DNA of 64,000 bases from Cylindrodendrum hubeiense. Its lineage: Eukaryota; Ascomycota; Sordariomycetes; Hypocreales; Nectriaceae. Made by a program: the position numbers and the translations under genes. Where the stretch lies: contig JAANBB010000085.1 of the NCBI GenBank assembly GCA_014621425.1, positions 56,573-120,572 on the forward strand. Reading direction: 5' to 3'. The notes under the pieces were generated by a model that was given only the letters and a program-made list of their open reading frames with translations, had not been told where the DNA came from and did no database searches. Below, piece after piece: positions 46,294 to 63,542 of the stretch. Position 1 is the stretch's first letter. Each line of letters opens with the position of its first letter.

Positions 46294-46749
46294 CTAGTAT
46301 GATCGCCTTCGCTGCATCCTCACTTGCTCGAAGGAGACGGCATAGGCTCGGAGTTCTTGCCTGGTCTTGTCGGACAGCTGACCTGATTCGCCAGTGGTCG
46401 ACGTGCTCTGCATGGAGCAGAGGCTGCTGTGTGAGCTCGACGGAGTGAGGACTCGGGTGGACTGTTCGGTGCGAGTCGGCTTGGAGGATTGCTGCTGTAG
46501 AGGAGCGTTGCCGTAAGGCTTTGCGTTGGTGAAGTCGTAGGCGGGGGAGAGGTAGAAGCCAGACGAGGCGGAGCGAGTCGTCCACGGGTAGCCAGGAGGA
46601 GTGAAGCCAGGGGAGCTGGCTTGAGAGCTCGGGGTCGACGTCTTCTCGAAGTCGGCCAGTCTGCACGACTCGGAGCAGTAGGCATCACTGGCAGTGTGAA
46701 CCTGCTTGTCACAAGCGAGGCAGAAGGAGTGAGTCCAGAGATCATCCAT
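46294..46749 (-). CDS. Ecl1-type life-span regulatory factor
   Basis: A single exon of 151 aa. The N-terminus carries the family's Cys signature: FCLACDKQV (residues 9-17) followed by AYCSESCRLADFEK (about 23-36), that is CxxC...CxxxC, matching the Ecl1/2/3 family of fission yeast. The rest is Ser/Thr/Pro-rich and probably disordered. It ends with a short conserved-looking basic segment (FEQVRMQRRRSY). In yeasts these small, probably metal-binding proteins extend chronological life span and respond to sulphur or metal starvation through transcription. Their biochemical action is unclear. It is the only convincing gene in about 22 kb. The ATG at 46749 places the Cys motif at the very N-terminus, as in the family. 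Confidence 0.85.
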   Translation of the reverse strand: MDDLWTHSFCLACDKQVHTASDAYCSESCRLADFEKTSTPSSQASSPGFTPPGYPWTTRSASSGFYLSPAYDFTNAKPYGNAPLQQQSSKPTRTEQSTRVLTPSSSHSSLCSMQSTSTTGESGQLSDKTRQELRAYAVSFEQVRMQRRRSY

Positions 46750-49700
46750 GGCGTCGGGTGGTTGTTGGTTGTTGGTGAAGAAGAGTGAGGGTGAGTCAGA
46801 GACGAAGAAATATCTGTCGTCTCTTATGAAGTCGTGAGCCCAGGCAAAGCCGAGGCGAGCAGTTGGTCAGGTGGGTTGGTTCGAAGAATTGTTCGTCTCG
46901 TCGGGCGAGTCGAAAGAGGCAGTGGTGGGGGACGAGAGTGAAGAGATTACAAGTGTAGAGGCAGTGGTGCAGAGCTTAAGGCAGTCTCGTATCCAGGCAG
47001 GCCAGCAGCTCGAAAAGAGAAAGAGGTAATTGCAGAGGCAAGAAGGAGTCAAGGTGGTGATGGTGGAGGAAAGCAGGATGGAGTTCGAGGGCAGAGGAGG
47101 GTTATGTATATTCTGCTCACCCACCGGGCACGCACAGCCTGGTGGATGATCAGTTGCAAGACAGCCATGGCGCTAGTTGTACATTGCCTAATAAAATGTG
47201 GAGGAGGGTACCGGGACCACACGCCCGCCCGAAGCAGCGTAGCTCCTCAGACGGAGCAGAGAGAGGGCGGCAAGGATAGGACCAGCCCCACTCATGCCCT
47301 GCAGCGATACTAGCGCCAGCAGGGATCTGCGTTGGGTGCAAGGTACATACCCCCCATCCAGGCAGTCCCACGGCGCCCACAGCGCCCACGCCTGTTGACG
47401 CCTTCACGCCCTCTGGATGGCTCATGGGGGGGCGCCCGGTTGGTGCGTGAGCTGGATGGGAGGGCGTGCCGGCTAGCACACCTGGGTGTCTCAGGCATCC
47501 GAGGGGGGGTGGGGGTGCTGGAGGGAGGGCGTGAGGACGTGTGGTGGGGCGTGGATTGAATGTTCCAAGGCGTGAAAGGCGTGCGAGAAGGCGTGCGGTG
47601 CAGCAGTCAGTAGCAGCCAGTAGAAGCCTGTAGCAGCCTGTAGCAGCCAGTTGCAGCCAGCAGCCAGCAGCCAGGAGCCAGCAGCCCCCCAAACCCCGAC
47701 GCTGGACGCTGAGAGGGCCAACAGCGAGAGGGCCAGCGCCGGAGCCAGACGCAAGACAGCTAGATAGCCAGATAGCCAGATAGCCAGACAGACAGACGGC
47801 CCCAAGGCACCATACACCATACACCAGACATTGGCGTGTGATTTTCTCTAGGCCCGCGGGCTGGACGGCATAGCTGGCTTGCTGGGTGTCATAGCACGAA
47901 CTCCGAGATGAAGGGAAAATTTTTCTGGCCCTTCGACCCTCTCTTCTCAGTCTACTGACGACTCACCCATTTCAAGCGAGAGGATGAGGTGACTCAGACG
48001 GGTGCTGACTGAGGGCCCTGAGGGCCATGAGGGTCCCGGATTCCACCGCAAGGGCATCAGCCGAGATTTTGGCTGGGGCCTGGGCTGATGAACACCACAG
48101 CGACATCGGTGGTGGGCAGATATTTGCCTCCGCTGCCTCGCTCGCCCGTGCAATTCTGCACGGCAGTGTCCGCACAGCGCTGCACCGCGCTGCACAAAGG
48201 GTGTGTCCCCCTCCGTGCCTCCCACGCTCCCACGGCCGTGGTGTGAGCGTCGCCCTCCGGTGGCCTGCTCCTGTGTCCACTGCCAATTTTTCATCGTCGG
48301 ACCGGAAGCGCTGCTTGCGTTTCTTCAATGAGTGTGACCTTCTCCTCTGCTAGGGGCCCGGCGACCGGCGACGCACACCCACCGGCGCCGCAGTGCAATT
48401 CCCTCGTTCTTAGAGTCTGGTATGATGCACGGGCGCTTCGTTGTGCTGCGCTGTGCTGCGCTGTGATGCGCTGTGCTGTGCTGGCCATGGCTGGCTGTTG
48501 CTCCTGGCTCTCCTCGCTCGCTACCTACCTACTCATTGCGGCCCAAGCTCTGCTCGCCTGGAATGGACGCCGATCGGAGCCTGCCACCACAGAGGCTCAC
48601 TGGCTGCGCTGGACGGCCTGAGGCAGAAGCGCAGGACAGGGGCGGCCCATCCGATACGCATCAGGTTTAGTGTGTCTCTCGAGTGGAGCTAGGCGCTTTG
48701 TGGAATGGTCGGGAGCTCCTATCACCCCTACCCCCACTAGCCCCTCTCCTTGTCAACCTCTACCCTTCATCCTTGGAGAGACTCCACTCTCGCTACTCCG
48801 CAAGAGCACGCAAGTGTCCACTGCGGCCAGGCGCTGTGTCTTGAGGCCACCGTCATCTGTGTTCATCGCCCAGCCGGAGCCTGAAAACCTGTCTCTGTCT
48901 GACGAATTTGCACATCTCGGTGCAAGGGCATTGCCGACATCGTAAAACATCTGGAGCGAGGCCAGCCGGGATACGAGAGCGAGCTGTGAGGCACAGGCCC
49001 GGACACGGCATCGTGCTCAGCTGCAAGGTCCGGCGTGTGTCTCCGGGTCGCAAGACCCATGCCAGCCAGTCTGGAGTGTCTTGTTGCGTCGTCCTCCTCC
49101 ACGAACCTCCAACCACAGACATTCAACCAGACATTGAACCGCAGACATTCAGCGCAGGCAGATGAGCCTCTAATTGGAAGTTTGCACCGTCTGCCGGCTC
49201 AGCTCCCAGTCTTCGGTTCTGTAAACCTTACGCCCCCAAAAGCACGCACGCACGGAATCTAAGACTGGAGGAAGCGAAGAGCGTCGCAGTGACGCCATCT
49301 TTCGCAACTGCGCAGCAGAATTGCATACTTCCATCAGGTACAATCCGGGGGGCTGTGTGGACCTCCCCCAGAAGGGAATTCCGAGAGGGGGCAAGATCAA
49401 ACCGCCTAATGTAGATGCAGTACAACCCTCGGCCTCCTCCTGCACCAGCTCCATCGCTTCATTGGTGGCCATCCTGCACCCCAAACCAAATAGCCAATGT
49501 CCTGTAAACAATCGTCCTGCCAAGATGGTCCGCAACGCCAGCCACCATCCCTTGGTGGCAACCGTTACACTCTCCAAACTGCCTGCCAGGTTGACTGACA
49601 ACCAGAGCATGCACTTACATCCGTCTCGCCACCAGAGGCATTTCTTGACGATCCGCCGGAAAGATCAACAGCACCCGGTTAGGCACTGGATCATGATTTG

Positions 49701-52700
49701 ACTCCTCGGGATCGAAAGAAAATTCTTTCGTATTGCCACTTCCTCTTTTACCACGAGACTCGAGACTTTTTGCACGGATGAGACAACCAGTTGTGCAGGT
49801 CCCAAAATGAAGCAAAAATGGCCTGACATGACATCAAAGGCAATATGTCCCCCAGCCTCAAATGGTCTGGACCCCACGAGCCGTCGACAAGCCTCATCAC
49901 ACAGTTGAGACATGTCGACAAGGCCGCGCATGTCCGTGACATCAACGGCCAACGGCCGGGGACTCGGTTCGTACGTTTGTGCTGCACCGTTGCTGTGCTT
50001 CAAGAGCGCAACTGCAAGGAATCAATGGATCATCAACCGGCAACAACTACACACCACCTCGACTCGTGTGTCAGGTAGAATATCAATCTCCCCAACCCCT
50101 GCTCGACCGGACGATATTGTGCATCAGACTCCAGTCCCACCATTGCCAAGGCGTGGGAAAGCGAGTCTCTGTCTCTATCACGACGACGGCGACGACCGCA
50201 TGACAAGCCATGTGGTGGGTGGTTTTGGAGAGGCTAGCAACTGAACTAGTCTGAATTCACTTGCACCTGCTTTGGAGGCGGGGGTGGAAAAGGCGCTAAT
50301 ACAGGCCTTCGCCTCTCCACACCCTCACAGCTCCCCTCTGGTCTTAAACATTGCCACCTGACCTCAAGTTCCAACCTCCTTCAAGTAAATGGACGGCCTG
50401 GGCAGTTGGTTCGCACCCATCTCACTGCTCGTGTCGTGAGCATTGGCTTGTCCAGGCAGGCTAGGGCCTACCATGCCGGCCGGCATCTAAGGGACTTTGC
50501 TTGCACATCACAGAGCACACCATCTACCTACATCATCCCCTGCCAGGGGCCAGATAGCGTCTTGGGAGGATCAAGCTGCTGCATGGCGCTGCAGCAAGGC
50601 GCCCCGTGCCTTGTCTTGGTCGGCATGGCCAGCACGGCCAACATGATCCTCTGCCAAGCTGGAGCGGAGTCGGACTCGTCGCCTTACAACTTGAGACTTG
50701 TGTGCTTGGTGATGCAGAGCGCCTTTCCAAAGGCATTACCGTTGCCCCAGATGGCGTTTGTTGCACATGGGTGTGACTGAACATCACGCCTTTAGAGCGG
50801 CCGCCCAAGCCAAATGTCTGAGGTAGGGTGTTCGTGCCACCTCAGGCTATCACGGGTATTCAGAAAAGAACTCCCTACTATGTAACGTCATCTGGAACGC
50901 AACTCGCCGAGGTCCCAGAAATCATCCTACCAACCACGCGCTCGGGAGGAGGGGCGGATTGGATTGACGAACGACGGGTACAGATGCATGACCAGGCCAA
51001 TGGCATCACTGGTGCTGCAGTCAAATGCCTCCCACCAGCGTGGGCGCCAAACCCGGGTTTCACCTGAGCTCTGTCAACATCGAAACGTGGGAGGTCCACT
51101 GCATTCATGCGGCGCTCTGGCGAAGTCCAAAGTCCCCCGGATGCTATCGACGCTACGGTAGGTTCACCCGCGCCGCAGCTACTAGACTGCGTTCGCCCGA
51201 GAGAAAGCAACCATGATCATCCACGAATTGCTTGGTGCTCGATGATAAGAGCTGTGAGAGCTCCTTGTTACCCAGCCATAAGAGGTGCCGATCTTTACCC
51301 CGAGCCGCTCATGGCGATGATACGATGTCTCGACTAGTCCGAGAAGGATTCATGTCCGAGACGGGTTCGAGAGGAATGCCGTGCAAGGCTGAGCCCGAGA
51401 CGGCAAGGTGAGACGGAATTGCCGTTGATAGAAACCAATGCTACGAAATACTGGGTATCGTGATCATGATTGAGGAACGTTGAACCGGCCCCGCCCCCGA
51501 AGGGGAAACGGAACCAGACTTGCCCCCCACACCCAATTGAATCGGCCAAGATCAAGGTCTGAAGTCTGGCAACGTGACCCCCAAAGTCAGTGGGCTTGCA
51601 CTCTACCACTGCGCCCGCAAGCGAGCCGGCAGAGATATGGTACGCATCGGCTAATATTAGCCAGGACTTATCGGCTGGGCAGCCAAATGGGTGAGATGCC
51701 CCCCACGCTCCCTGATCAGGTCATCAAGATTTCCCAGATATGTGCATCTCACTTTGGGAATAGGGTGGTTCCTCTTCGGACGACCGGCCAAGATAGGAAG
51801 TCATCCCATAGCAAAGCTCGGCGGCAGGGTCCTCGGCCGAAGCCATTATAGTCTGTGCTACATACCCGGACCAGACTATGGAGAGGCTATTATAGCATCT
51901 CTTGACTCTAACCGTACCGCGCGTGGTCAGGACAGCAAGTCTTGGACCAAGTCAAGCCTCATTTGAGACTCCATGTTGACCGGTATGCCAGGATCAATGG
52001 ATGCGAACCACGGGCTGCTTCTTCCCGGGCCCGAAGAGCCCATCTTGTTGGTTGATGGCTCCATGGCTTGGAAGCCACGGACTGGCGAGAGAGCCTGCCA
52101 GGGGATGTCCAGAGCTAGGCTAACGCACTGGCCACGCGGGAGCCAGGGAGCTCCCTCGTCGGCAAGCCCTACTGCATCATGGTACTTGTACGTAGGCCAT
52201 GGCTTGGATCCAACCCCAGGCCCGGTCAGGAGCAGGTTTGATTACGGTCTTGATGGTGAGTTCAAGGGCATCGGCTTCGCTTCTTGCCCCAGTGCACGTG
52301 CGGAAGAGTTTGCAGGTGGGAACACGACGGGCATATCTCAAGGCGATCTGGTGAACCTGCAGCAGCTGACTGCATTGGTGATACGGAACCACCACCAGGC
52401 ACGCGAGCTCGGTGGTGTGGGTGGCCAAGCTGACCTCAGCGGCCGACCTCTGGGACTCAATTCGTCCATAACGGGAGCTTGTAATTCCCAAAGGAGATGA
52501 CGAGGCGTACGGCAAGAAAGAGTTTTCATCGCTTGTCCAGCCCCGGGCGTCAAACCCGTCGTCGCTACGGGAAAGATGCTCAGCTACGCTTGCAGAGCAG
52601 GCAAACGGGGTTTTCTCCCCGGCCTGGCCGATGGAGGACACCCTCAAGCGGATGGATTATTGAGAGGCGCATGCAACCAGATGAACCAGTGCCGCCGGGA

Positions 52701-55700
52701 GGGTTCGAGGCACGGGAAAGGCCCGGACACGATCATGCGGGGCTCGTCTGGTGGGCTGTGAGAGGCAGCTGGTCCGTCTGGTGGTGGTGGGCTCACTGAT
52801 CACCTCACCCTCCCGCCCAAGTCACCCGTGGCACCTTGGACCCAGCCCCTATTCGTTACGACGCCCGTGCGGCAGCGAGGTGGCGGCTTTAAGGTGAAGA
52901 TGGACAAAGGCCTAGGCAGGCCTCAATGAACGCCATACAGGGACGCGCCGAACGGGCTGGCTAGCAGGCGGTAGCAGACTGCGCTAGCAGACAATGTGGG
53001 CTGCCAAATTTAGTTCTTTGTCAGTGGCGCTAGGTTGAAAGACGTGGAAAAAGCAAAGCGAAAAATAAGCCACAGAAAAAGCATTGCCAAAGCAGATCGG
53101 TGCGATGCCGCTCCGCAGGATATCGTCATCGACAGAAAAAAACAACAACCAGCATGCGCTAGCAGGGCAAGTCCAGCTGTCATCGAAACTTAGCGGGTCC
53201 TTTTCGCTGTCAGTCGACATGAAGAAACTCTCTGATCGGCTTCGGTCTGTTCGCTTGCTGGTACCTTGCATGGCCAACCGCAAACCTTGAGGATTGTCAG
53301 TGTCGGCAGGACGGCTCATGCAAGTCACACGGCGAGAAGCAGATTTCGACTTGGACGGGAGACGGGAGACAAGAGGCAACCAACCAGCCAGCCTGATGCA
53401 AAGCCTGCTGCAGAACCCTGGACCAGTCAGCAAAGCTGTCAGCCAGCCGCTTTGGACAGGAGAGCGGTTCTCAGCCTGATCTGGGAGATAGTGGTGTGGT
53501 CGCCTGTGTTGGCCTTGGGCCCTCATTCGCCAGGCGACATCCATGATCTGACAGTGAGATCCAGACAGGGCCAACAGAAATTTCTTTCTTTTTTTTTTTT
53601 AACCTCCGTGATGCCCTTGTTCGACAAAGGCCCACAACCAACAATTGGCCCTGCTGTTATCGAGGGTGCCAAGAGATATCCCCAGAGTGCCTCCTGGACA
53701 GGGCTCAGGCCATGGCCGTCGACCCATTGACGGACTAGCGCTGTGCCCGATTCGGCATGATCGACAAATAGTCTGCTGTGGCCGTGTCTGGGGGGCCTTC
53801 AACTGGGGCCTAGTGCTTCCCAATCTAATGACACACCCTCCCGTTTCGTTGTTAGCTCTCTGACAGGCTTCAGGCGCCCGCTGAAGTTTTTTTTTCTCAG
53901 CTTTCCCCTGTCGTCCTGAACGACGCTTGCCCCAAAGTTCGAAGACGCCAGCAGAAGCCAAGCTTCATTTCGGTTTTAGGCGTGGAGCAACAGAAGACTG
54001 ATGGGGCACAGGCGGATCGGCCGATTGGAGTGACGACATTTGACAGGGCAGAGCTAACGCATGTCCGCGACGGCCAGCTGAGAGGTGGAGAGGTCTGCAG
54101 GTGGAGAGCTGAGGGTCAAAGGTTGAAGTGACACCAAGATCCCTTGAGGTGATGCCATCGTGAGATTGGGTTGTGCTATGGGGAGCAAATTCAATCGCAG
54201 TGGGGCATCGCACACAAGCGTGCAGCATCATGACATGGCGATGAGATTTTACATCATCCCAACAGCGAATAATCATGCAGGATGGCGACTAAACTCTCTC
54301 ACGCAATGAGGCGAAGTGCTGACGCCGTGGTCGTCGGGTGGCCCGGCATGATTGTCTCGAATTGCGTTTGATTGAGTGATTGATTGACGGGTTCGGATCG
54401 CCGAGAGCACGTTTCGAGAGTCCATGGCTAGCATCCACCCACTGTCCAACTTTTTTTTCCCTCCCCGTTGTCTTGGCTCTTCAGCAGCCGCATGGTTCCG
54501 ACGAAGCCGCCCGTGGACGGGTGCATGGGCGGGTGATTGGCTCACATGCGCCTCCAAGTGCCGTGTCATACGAGGATTGGGCCCCCCGACACGAACGACA
54601 TCATCAACTCGAGCGATGAGCCACGAGGTTGAGAAGGTTTTCTATGTGGGGATTCCTTCTCTAGGTAGGTTTTACTTGTTCGAACTCCATACTGGCTTCC
54701 TCGTGGTTCCGCAACCTTCGCGGGCTGGGGTGAGTCACTGGAGGAAGGAGAAGAAGAAAAAAAATGAAATAAAAAAATCAGGGTCCTACATCCACCGTCG
54801 CGGCTTGGTTCGGGCTATTCTTTGTTGCCTTCACAGCCTTTCGCAATCAAGGTCACCCTCGACTGATGGCCCCTGAGATAGCCGGCCGGTAGCGGTAGCG
54901 TAGGAGCGGGAGGGATGGAGAGGCTCCCTCAACTCGCCCATCGCTCCGCTCGCTTCGCATCAGCGGCAGGCAGGGCAGGCAGGGCAGGGCAGGGCAGGCA
55001 GAGGACACACCAACACACCAACCGAAGAAGGCCTACGAGCCCCCAGCTCAGTGTAACGCTGAGCGCTGTGGGCCCTACGCCCGCCGTTGCTCTGACCTTG
55101 GGCGCAGGCCACTGACCTGGCCGCTGCCGCCTACACCTTGATCTCCGGGCTGCCCTGAGCTTTCGGTCCAGGGGAGGATCCCACCAGGGGACGGGCGAGA
55201 CAGGCGAGCAACGGGCTAAGAACGGGCGGGAACAGTGCCATGGATGATGGGTGCCTATCTGAGGTAGGTGCAGCATCGTCAACAGGGGCGTGGGTTGGTC
55301 AATGGGTCAATGGGCTCCGAAGCTCTAGACTCTGGACCGCAGACTCTGCACTGGTCCTTGCATCTGCAATTTTGGGTCGGGCTGGTTACACTTCGACTTA
55401 CACTTGCACTTACAAGGCGGCTGCCTCGACTTACACCTTGACCCAAGGCTCACCGGGCTTGGGCTTGCTGGGGCCTCGGGGTTTCGGGCACAGTCCACTG
55501 TTAGTGCCAAGCGACGGGGGATTCTTTTTTTTTGGGGGGGGGTTTTACTTCTTCCTATCTCTGTTCCTGCCGCGACGCTTTGCCTCTTGCCGGGCATGGC
55601 GTAGCATCGTATCATTTCCACCCACGCTGCGCTGCTTAGCCCATTCGACATGTCACAACGCTCCCCCGCATTTCTCGCAACGGTGCAACTGCAACGGGGG

Positions 55701-56052
55701 CCGGCCTTTATCTGGCCAAACCACAGCGGGCGTCAGTGCCGCTGAGGACATCGTGCAGGCTGCCGGCCGAAACGACGCTTGCTGGCCCTCCTGGTGTCTT
55801 GGGCAGGCACATCCCTCGTCTAAAGGGGGCGCGAGGGATTCGGTGGATGGGGGGGACCCTGGATGCTGGACAAACAAAACCTCCTTTGGTCGCAGAGGAC
55901 GCGGCAGGGGTCTGGGACAGTAGACGACGCAGTGGACGACGCCGATGCCGTAGGCTTCCCTGGGCGCTAGAGGCTTCAGGTCTGTCTGTGCACGGCCTGG
56001 GCTTGGGAATTGTTTGCTGCACCTGCACGCTCTGGGGAAGAAAGGGCGTGCG

Positions 56053-56079
56053 GTACGGAGTACGGAGTACGGAGTACGG
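56053..56079. repeat. 7-bp tandem repeat (GTACGGA)
   Basis: Almost four perfect copies of GTACGGA. Confidence 0.9.
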
Positions 56080-57914
56080 TAGAGGCTCAGGGGCTTGCCG
56101 CCTCGTACTCCTCCTGGTCGGGGTTCGCTTCATGGGCGATAGCCACCGTCACCGTCGAGCATCGACACTATCGAGCTGGGCTCTCCGGATGAGGCATTGT
56201 GCAGTCCTCCAAAGCCGCTCTGCGTGGTGGCTTGGGTCGGCTGATGACGGTGCAACCTGAGAGGCTGATTCCGAGATGCCACACCCATGACGCCCAAGCA
56301 CCTCGAGGTCGAAGAGGGGGGTTCAGCGACTCAAACGAGACTCGTCAGGTTGCACAACCGCCTCGTTTGGCCAACCCACCTTGGCGAGCAGGACTCCAAG
56401 AGGCAACGCCGCGACGGTGGAGTTGCATCGCAGCTCACCAGCGCTGTATGAGGGTGGTCTATGGTCGATGGCCCAGGCTCTGGCTGCAACCAAGCAGCAC
56501 TGCCTGCACAGTCGCCTGCCCTGCACAGTCGCCTGCACTGCGCTTCCGTGCTGCCATGTATGTATGTACTACTGTACGCTGCCCGTAGCAAGGGCTTTCC
56601 CCCCTTCGTCACGCACATATTTTGGTACGCCGGCTCTCGACGGGCGGCTCAGCCAATCAGGGGCGACAACCGTGTTCCCCAGATTGACCACCCTAGAACT
56701 CCACTGGAACCGACGCTAGACGGAGGTTTTGATTCTGGCCACCGACCTGACCTGTCTCCTCCCCTGTGCAGCATCTCCGCGGGGTTGGTGGCACACTCTG
56801 AGCACTCTGAGAGACGCCGCGTGTAAACGAAGCATGCAAAGATCCCCAAAGGCCATGGGCTCATTTGCGTGCCGTCAGATCACTTGCCTGACCTGCCTAG
56901 TCTGTGCGGCGCACGACATTGCTAGCAGCGACGCGGCGGAACTCTCTTTGTTCGGAGTTCATGGTTCGTTCGTGGTCCATGGACCACGGCCTCGGGTTTC
57001 TCAATAGCGCCGGGTGTCTCGGTGGTGGCTTGTCTCCCGTCTACTCGGTCATTGCCACCAGCACCGCACCAACACCGCGAAGGCGTTTTACTCTGGAGAG
57101 AGGGCCACCAGGCCCCTTTTCGGTCCTTGGAATTAATTGCCAGTGTCTCGCATATCCAGCAACTGGCGTCTCCCTGATCTGGGTCCGTGGTACCGACCCG
57201 CTGACACGGAACCTACCCAGTTCCGTTGCCCTGGAGCGCTTACCTGCCGGCGTCCCTCGTCGCATCTGTCGTCAGCACCAGGTCGCCCACGTACGTACGG
57301 AGCAGCAACTACAGCGTAGCAAACAATCATCTGCTGGGGGGGCCACGATCCTCCTGAATGGCACTCTGTAGTCCGTCTCCAGCCGCTTGGGCCCCGAAGC
57401 CAGCCTACTTGCCAGCCTGCCCGACCTGCTCTCCCTGCTCTCCCTGCTCTGTGACGGCATCTCACGCCGTGCAGCTGTACCCCCATCCTCTGCTCCTTTG
57501 GCATCACCTTCCCCCTCACTTGCCAGCCATGTCGGCAATCTCAATTACAAAACCCCCGCGTATTGCGCCGGCAACACCGTTTCGTCGGGGTCCTGGGGGT
57601 CACGGGTTGACTCAGAGTGATTGGCACCGCCGCCTGGTACATTGTGAGTGTAACCAGGCCGCTCCCCAGAACGGCGGCCGTGGAGTTCAGCGCCTAGGGC
57701 ATGACAGCGGGACTGGTTTGGGGGCTTCGGGCCTTGGTTTTCCTGGAGAAAATGCGGAGGTGGCGTCTGAGTGTTGCGCTAATTGTCTCGGTTGTGGGCG
57801 TTGCTCCTCCATGTGACCAGTCTTTTGACCAAGACAGGCAGCTCCTGCAGGAACTCGTGAGCCCAGCCTTCTAGAGTTCAAGGGGTCAGGGTTTTTGATG
57901 ACATGCGAAGCGCT

Positions 57915-57963
57915 GAGCGTGGAGCGTGGAGCGTGGAGCGTGGAGCGTGGAGCGTGGAGCGTG
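57915..57963. repeat. 7-bp tandem repeat (GAGCGTG), 7 copies
   Basis: Seven perfect copies of GAGCGTG, followed by diverged TGCGTGG units. Confidence 0.9.
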
Positions 57964-59087
57964 GTGCGTGGTGCACACGCCCCCCTCCCCCTCACGAACA
58001 TTGCCTCTCTCTTATTTGGGACTTTGAGTTTGGCCGGTGGGCGACGTGATGGCTCACGGGACCTACCTGGTGATCTCGAGTGTGAGATTACCAAGAGAAA
58101 TAACATCTCTGCCCCCCACTCACGTGAGTCGCGCCTTGTGTGTCTTTTGTCTTGCGTTTTGCGACTTGCGTTTGGCCGACTTGCGTTTGGCGTCTTGCGT
58201 CTACTGCACTTTGTGTCACGTCCCTGTGTGTTCTAGGGTAGCCAACGTAGCCAACGTAGGTAGGCTTGTCGAGGGACGCTTCCTCTTACAACCAACCAAC
58301 CTTGCTGGTGTGGCGGGAGTGCTGTGGTCAGTATAGCATCTTCTTCTAGTTGCACATAATAGTGCACATGTTGAGAGTCTCGTGTGTTTTGTGGAGGTTG
58401 GCCCATGGTAGCAAGTCCATCTCTCCGTGCTCCCCAATTGTTGGTCATGACTTCTCTCGATGAAACTGACGTTTTTGCATGAAATGCCCCCCAACATACG
58501 CTGCAACCATTCCTGAAAACAGACATACCCTATCAATATCCCAATGCTGTGCTATCAAGACTATCATAACACGCAGCGCACAGCACACAACACACAACAC
58601 GACAGTCGTCGTCAGGGCAGACCAGCCTGCACCTCCATCTCACACCCGCAAAGCCGCCGAGACTCCAACCAACCCCAACGAATATCCCTATCACCCGTAC
58701 CTAGATGTGCACAAAACACTCCCGATGGAAAGCGGTGCCCACGGACCTCGTTGCCCAGAAACCTGCCGTACGCCGTCACCCGTCCTCCCACGCACGAATA
58801 TCTATCTGACACAACATCTGTGTCACCGACGCCTGAACACGAGTCTGCAGGTCGACCCCGATAAGGCGTCTACGTGAACGTCCAGGAGGTGAACACATGT
58901 GTCTGTCCGAGTCCGTGGAATGCAGTCGCTCGGGAAAGCGCGGGTAGATGCGCTTTTAGAAGCTACCACTCTGGGAGAGCTGCAGAGGGTGGCTGGACGG
59001 CTGGTGTGACGGTAGGGCAGGGAGTGGCATGTTGGAGGGTTATGACGTATGGAGTGGTCCAGACGCTACGAGGATGGACGGGAGAAG

Positions 59088-59530
59088 TCAGGGGTAGGTG
59101 AGTTCAATGGGACGATGGTAGAATGTGGGATTCCTGGATATTTCTGGTATAGATGGCGGACACGGAGTTTCTGTGTTAAACGACAGAAGGCGAATGGCAT
59201 CACGCTTATCTCGAGGTAGGCTTGCTGTTCCGATATCCTCCGCGGACAGATCAAAGCGATGCCATAGACTCAATACTGCACCAGGACATGATTAGGTGTC
59301 ATAATTAGCTCTTGGATATCCAGTGACACGCTAATTGTTGGTGTACATTTGATCTCTACCTTGAGCCTCTTCATCGCGGTCATTATGATTGCCAGAGAGG
59401 CTTCGGATAACCACCTGCCTTCCGCAAGCGACGTCATGGGAGAGCCCAATTGTTGCCCTTCGAGTCCAGACACTGCATCAAAGCAGTCGCAAACTGTAAG
59501 CAAGGCATCGATGCCGGGCTACTTCTTGAC
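59088..59530 (-). pseudogene. Possible degraded coding remnant, family unknown
   Basis: Two successive minus-strand stretches look protein-like but lie in different frames. The first (about 59,530-59,270) reads ALLTVCDCFDAVSGLEG...EGRWLSEASLAIIMTAMKRL. The second (59,300-59,088) reads LSLWHRFDLSAEDIGTA...FYHRPIELTYP. Neither has a usable ATG. The obvious GTAGAG donor and CAG acceptor between them do not keep phase. This is consistent with a broken gene fragment or a poorly resolved exon structure. No family can be named. Confidence 0.25.
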
Positions 59531-59987
59531 ACACATCTCCTCTGCCCGACTGCCTCGTGCCTCAGAACCCACGGAACTTCCAAGTTGTTAGACGATGATC
59601 GAGGTACATATCAAAGGAACCAGAGCAAATTTATTTTGGGGATCAAATGAGATCCGTAGGACGAATATTAGTAACCACGGAAACCTGCGGTGTTCCCACG
59701 GGCATACATTTTTAAGGCTGTTGTTTGAGAGCTCGCCCAGTCACACGATGCTCTGAACCCTAGAGTTTTGACGTTGCTTCAGTTTGTTATTCCCAAGCGC
59801 TATCGAGAAATGGTATCTGATCAATGAAGCATTATTCTAGTTGCAAATCTAGGCAACGGCCATAGAATGACCTTCGCTTGACAAAGCCACTATCTTCCTC
59901 ACATAATGCCACCGTCCTTCCCGAAACACGATATTACCAATACCCAACCAACAAACTCCTTCTATTCATGTCTTCTTTTGTATTTTT

Positions 59988-63542
<3,555 letters not shown>

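Larger units (their letters stand above)
46750..59987. other. 13.2-kb gene-poor region
   Basis: No convincing gene apart from a possible coding remnant at about 59,088-59,530. The region is GC-rich with many short repeats: CAGCCAG and AGCCTGT repeats at 47,600-47,690, AGATAGCC repeats at 47,758-47,785, GCTGTGCTGC repeats at 48,440-48,482, GGCAG repeats at 54,960-55,000, and others listed separately. Frames of up to 227 codons (55240-55923) have low-complexity composition and no recognised motif. The first few hundred bases should be the ECL1 promoter. Confidence 0.45.

Noticed and set aside
46867..47124. 85-codon minus-strand frame upstream of the ECL1-type gene as a leader peptide
   Set aside because: It begins with GTG rather than ATG and is Ser/Thr/Leu-rich as expected of a pyrimidine-rich leader. 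No evidence of translation.
51560..51625. Minus-strand tRNA-like segment with GCGCAGTGGTAGAGTGC (A-box-like) and a TGAC-TTTGGGG-GTCA hairpin
   Set aside because: The T arm and the 3' half of the acceptor stem cannot be formed. The B-box-like part reads TTCAGAC. At best a decayed tRNA-derived fragment; tRNAscan would settle it.
55240..55923. 227-codon plus-strand frame in the gene-poor region
   Set aside because: Contains translated simple sequence (G and T runs, CTTACA repeats) and no family motif.
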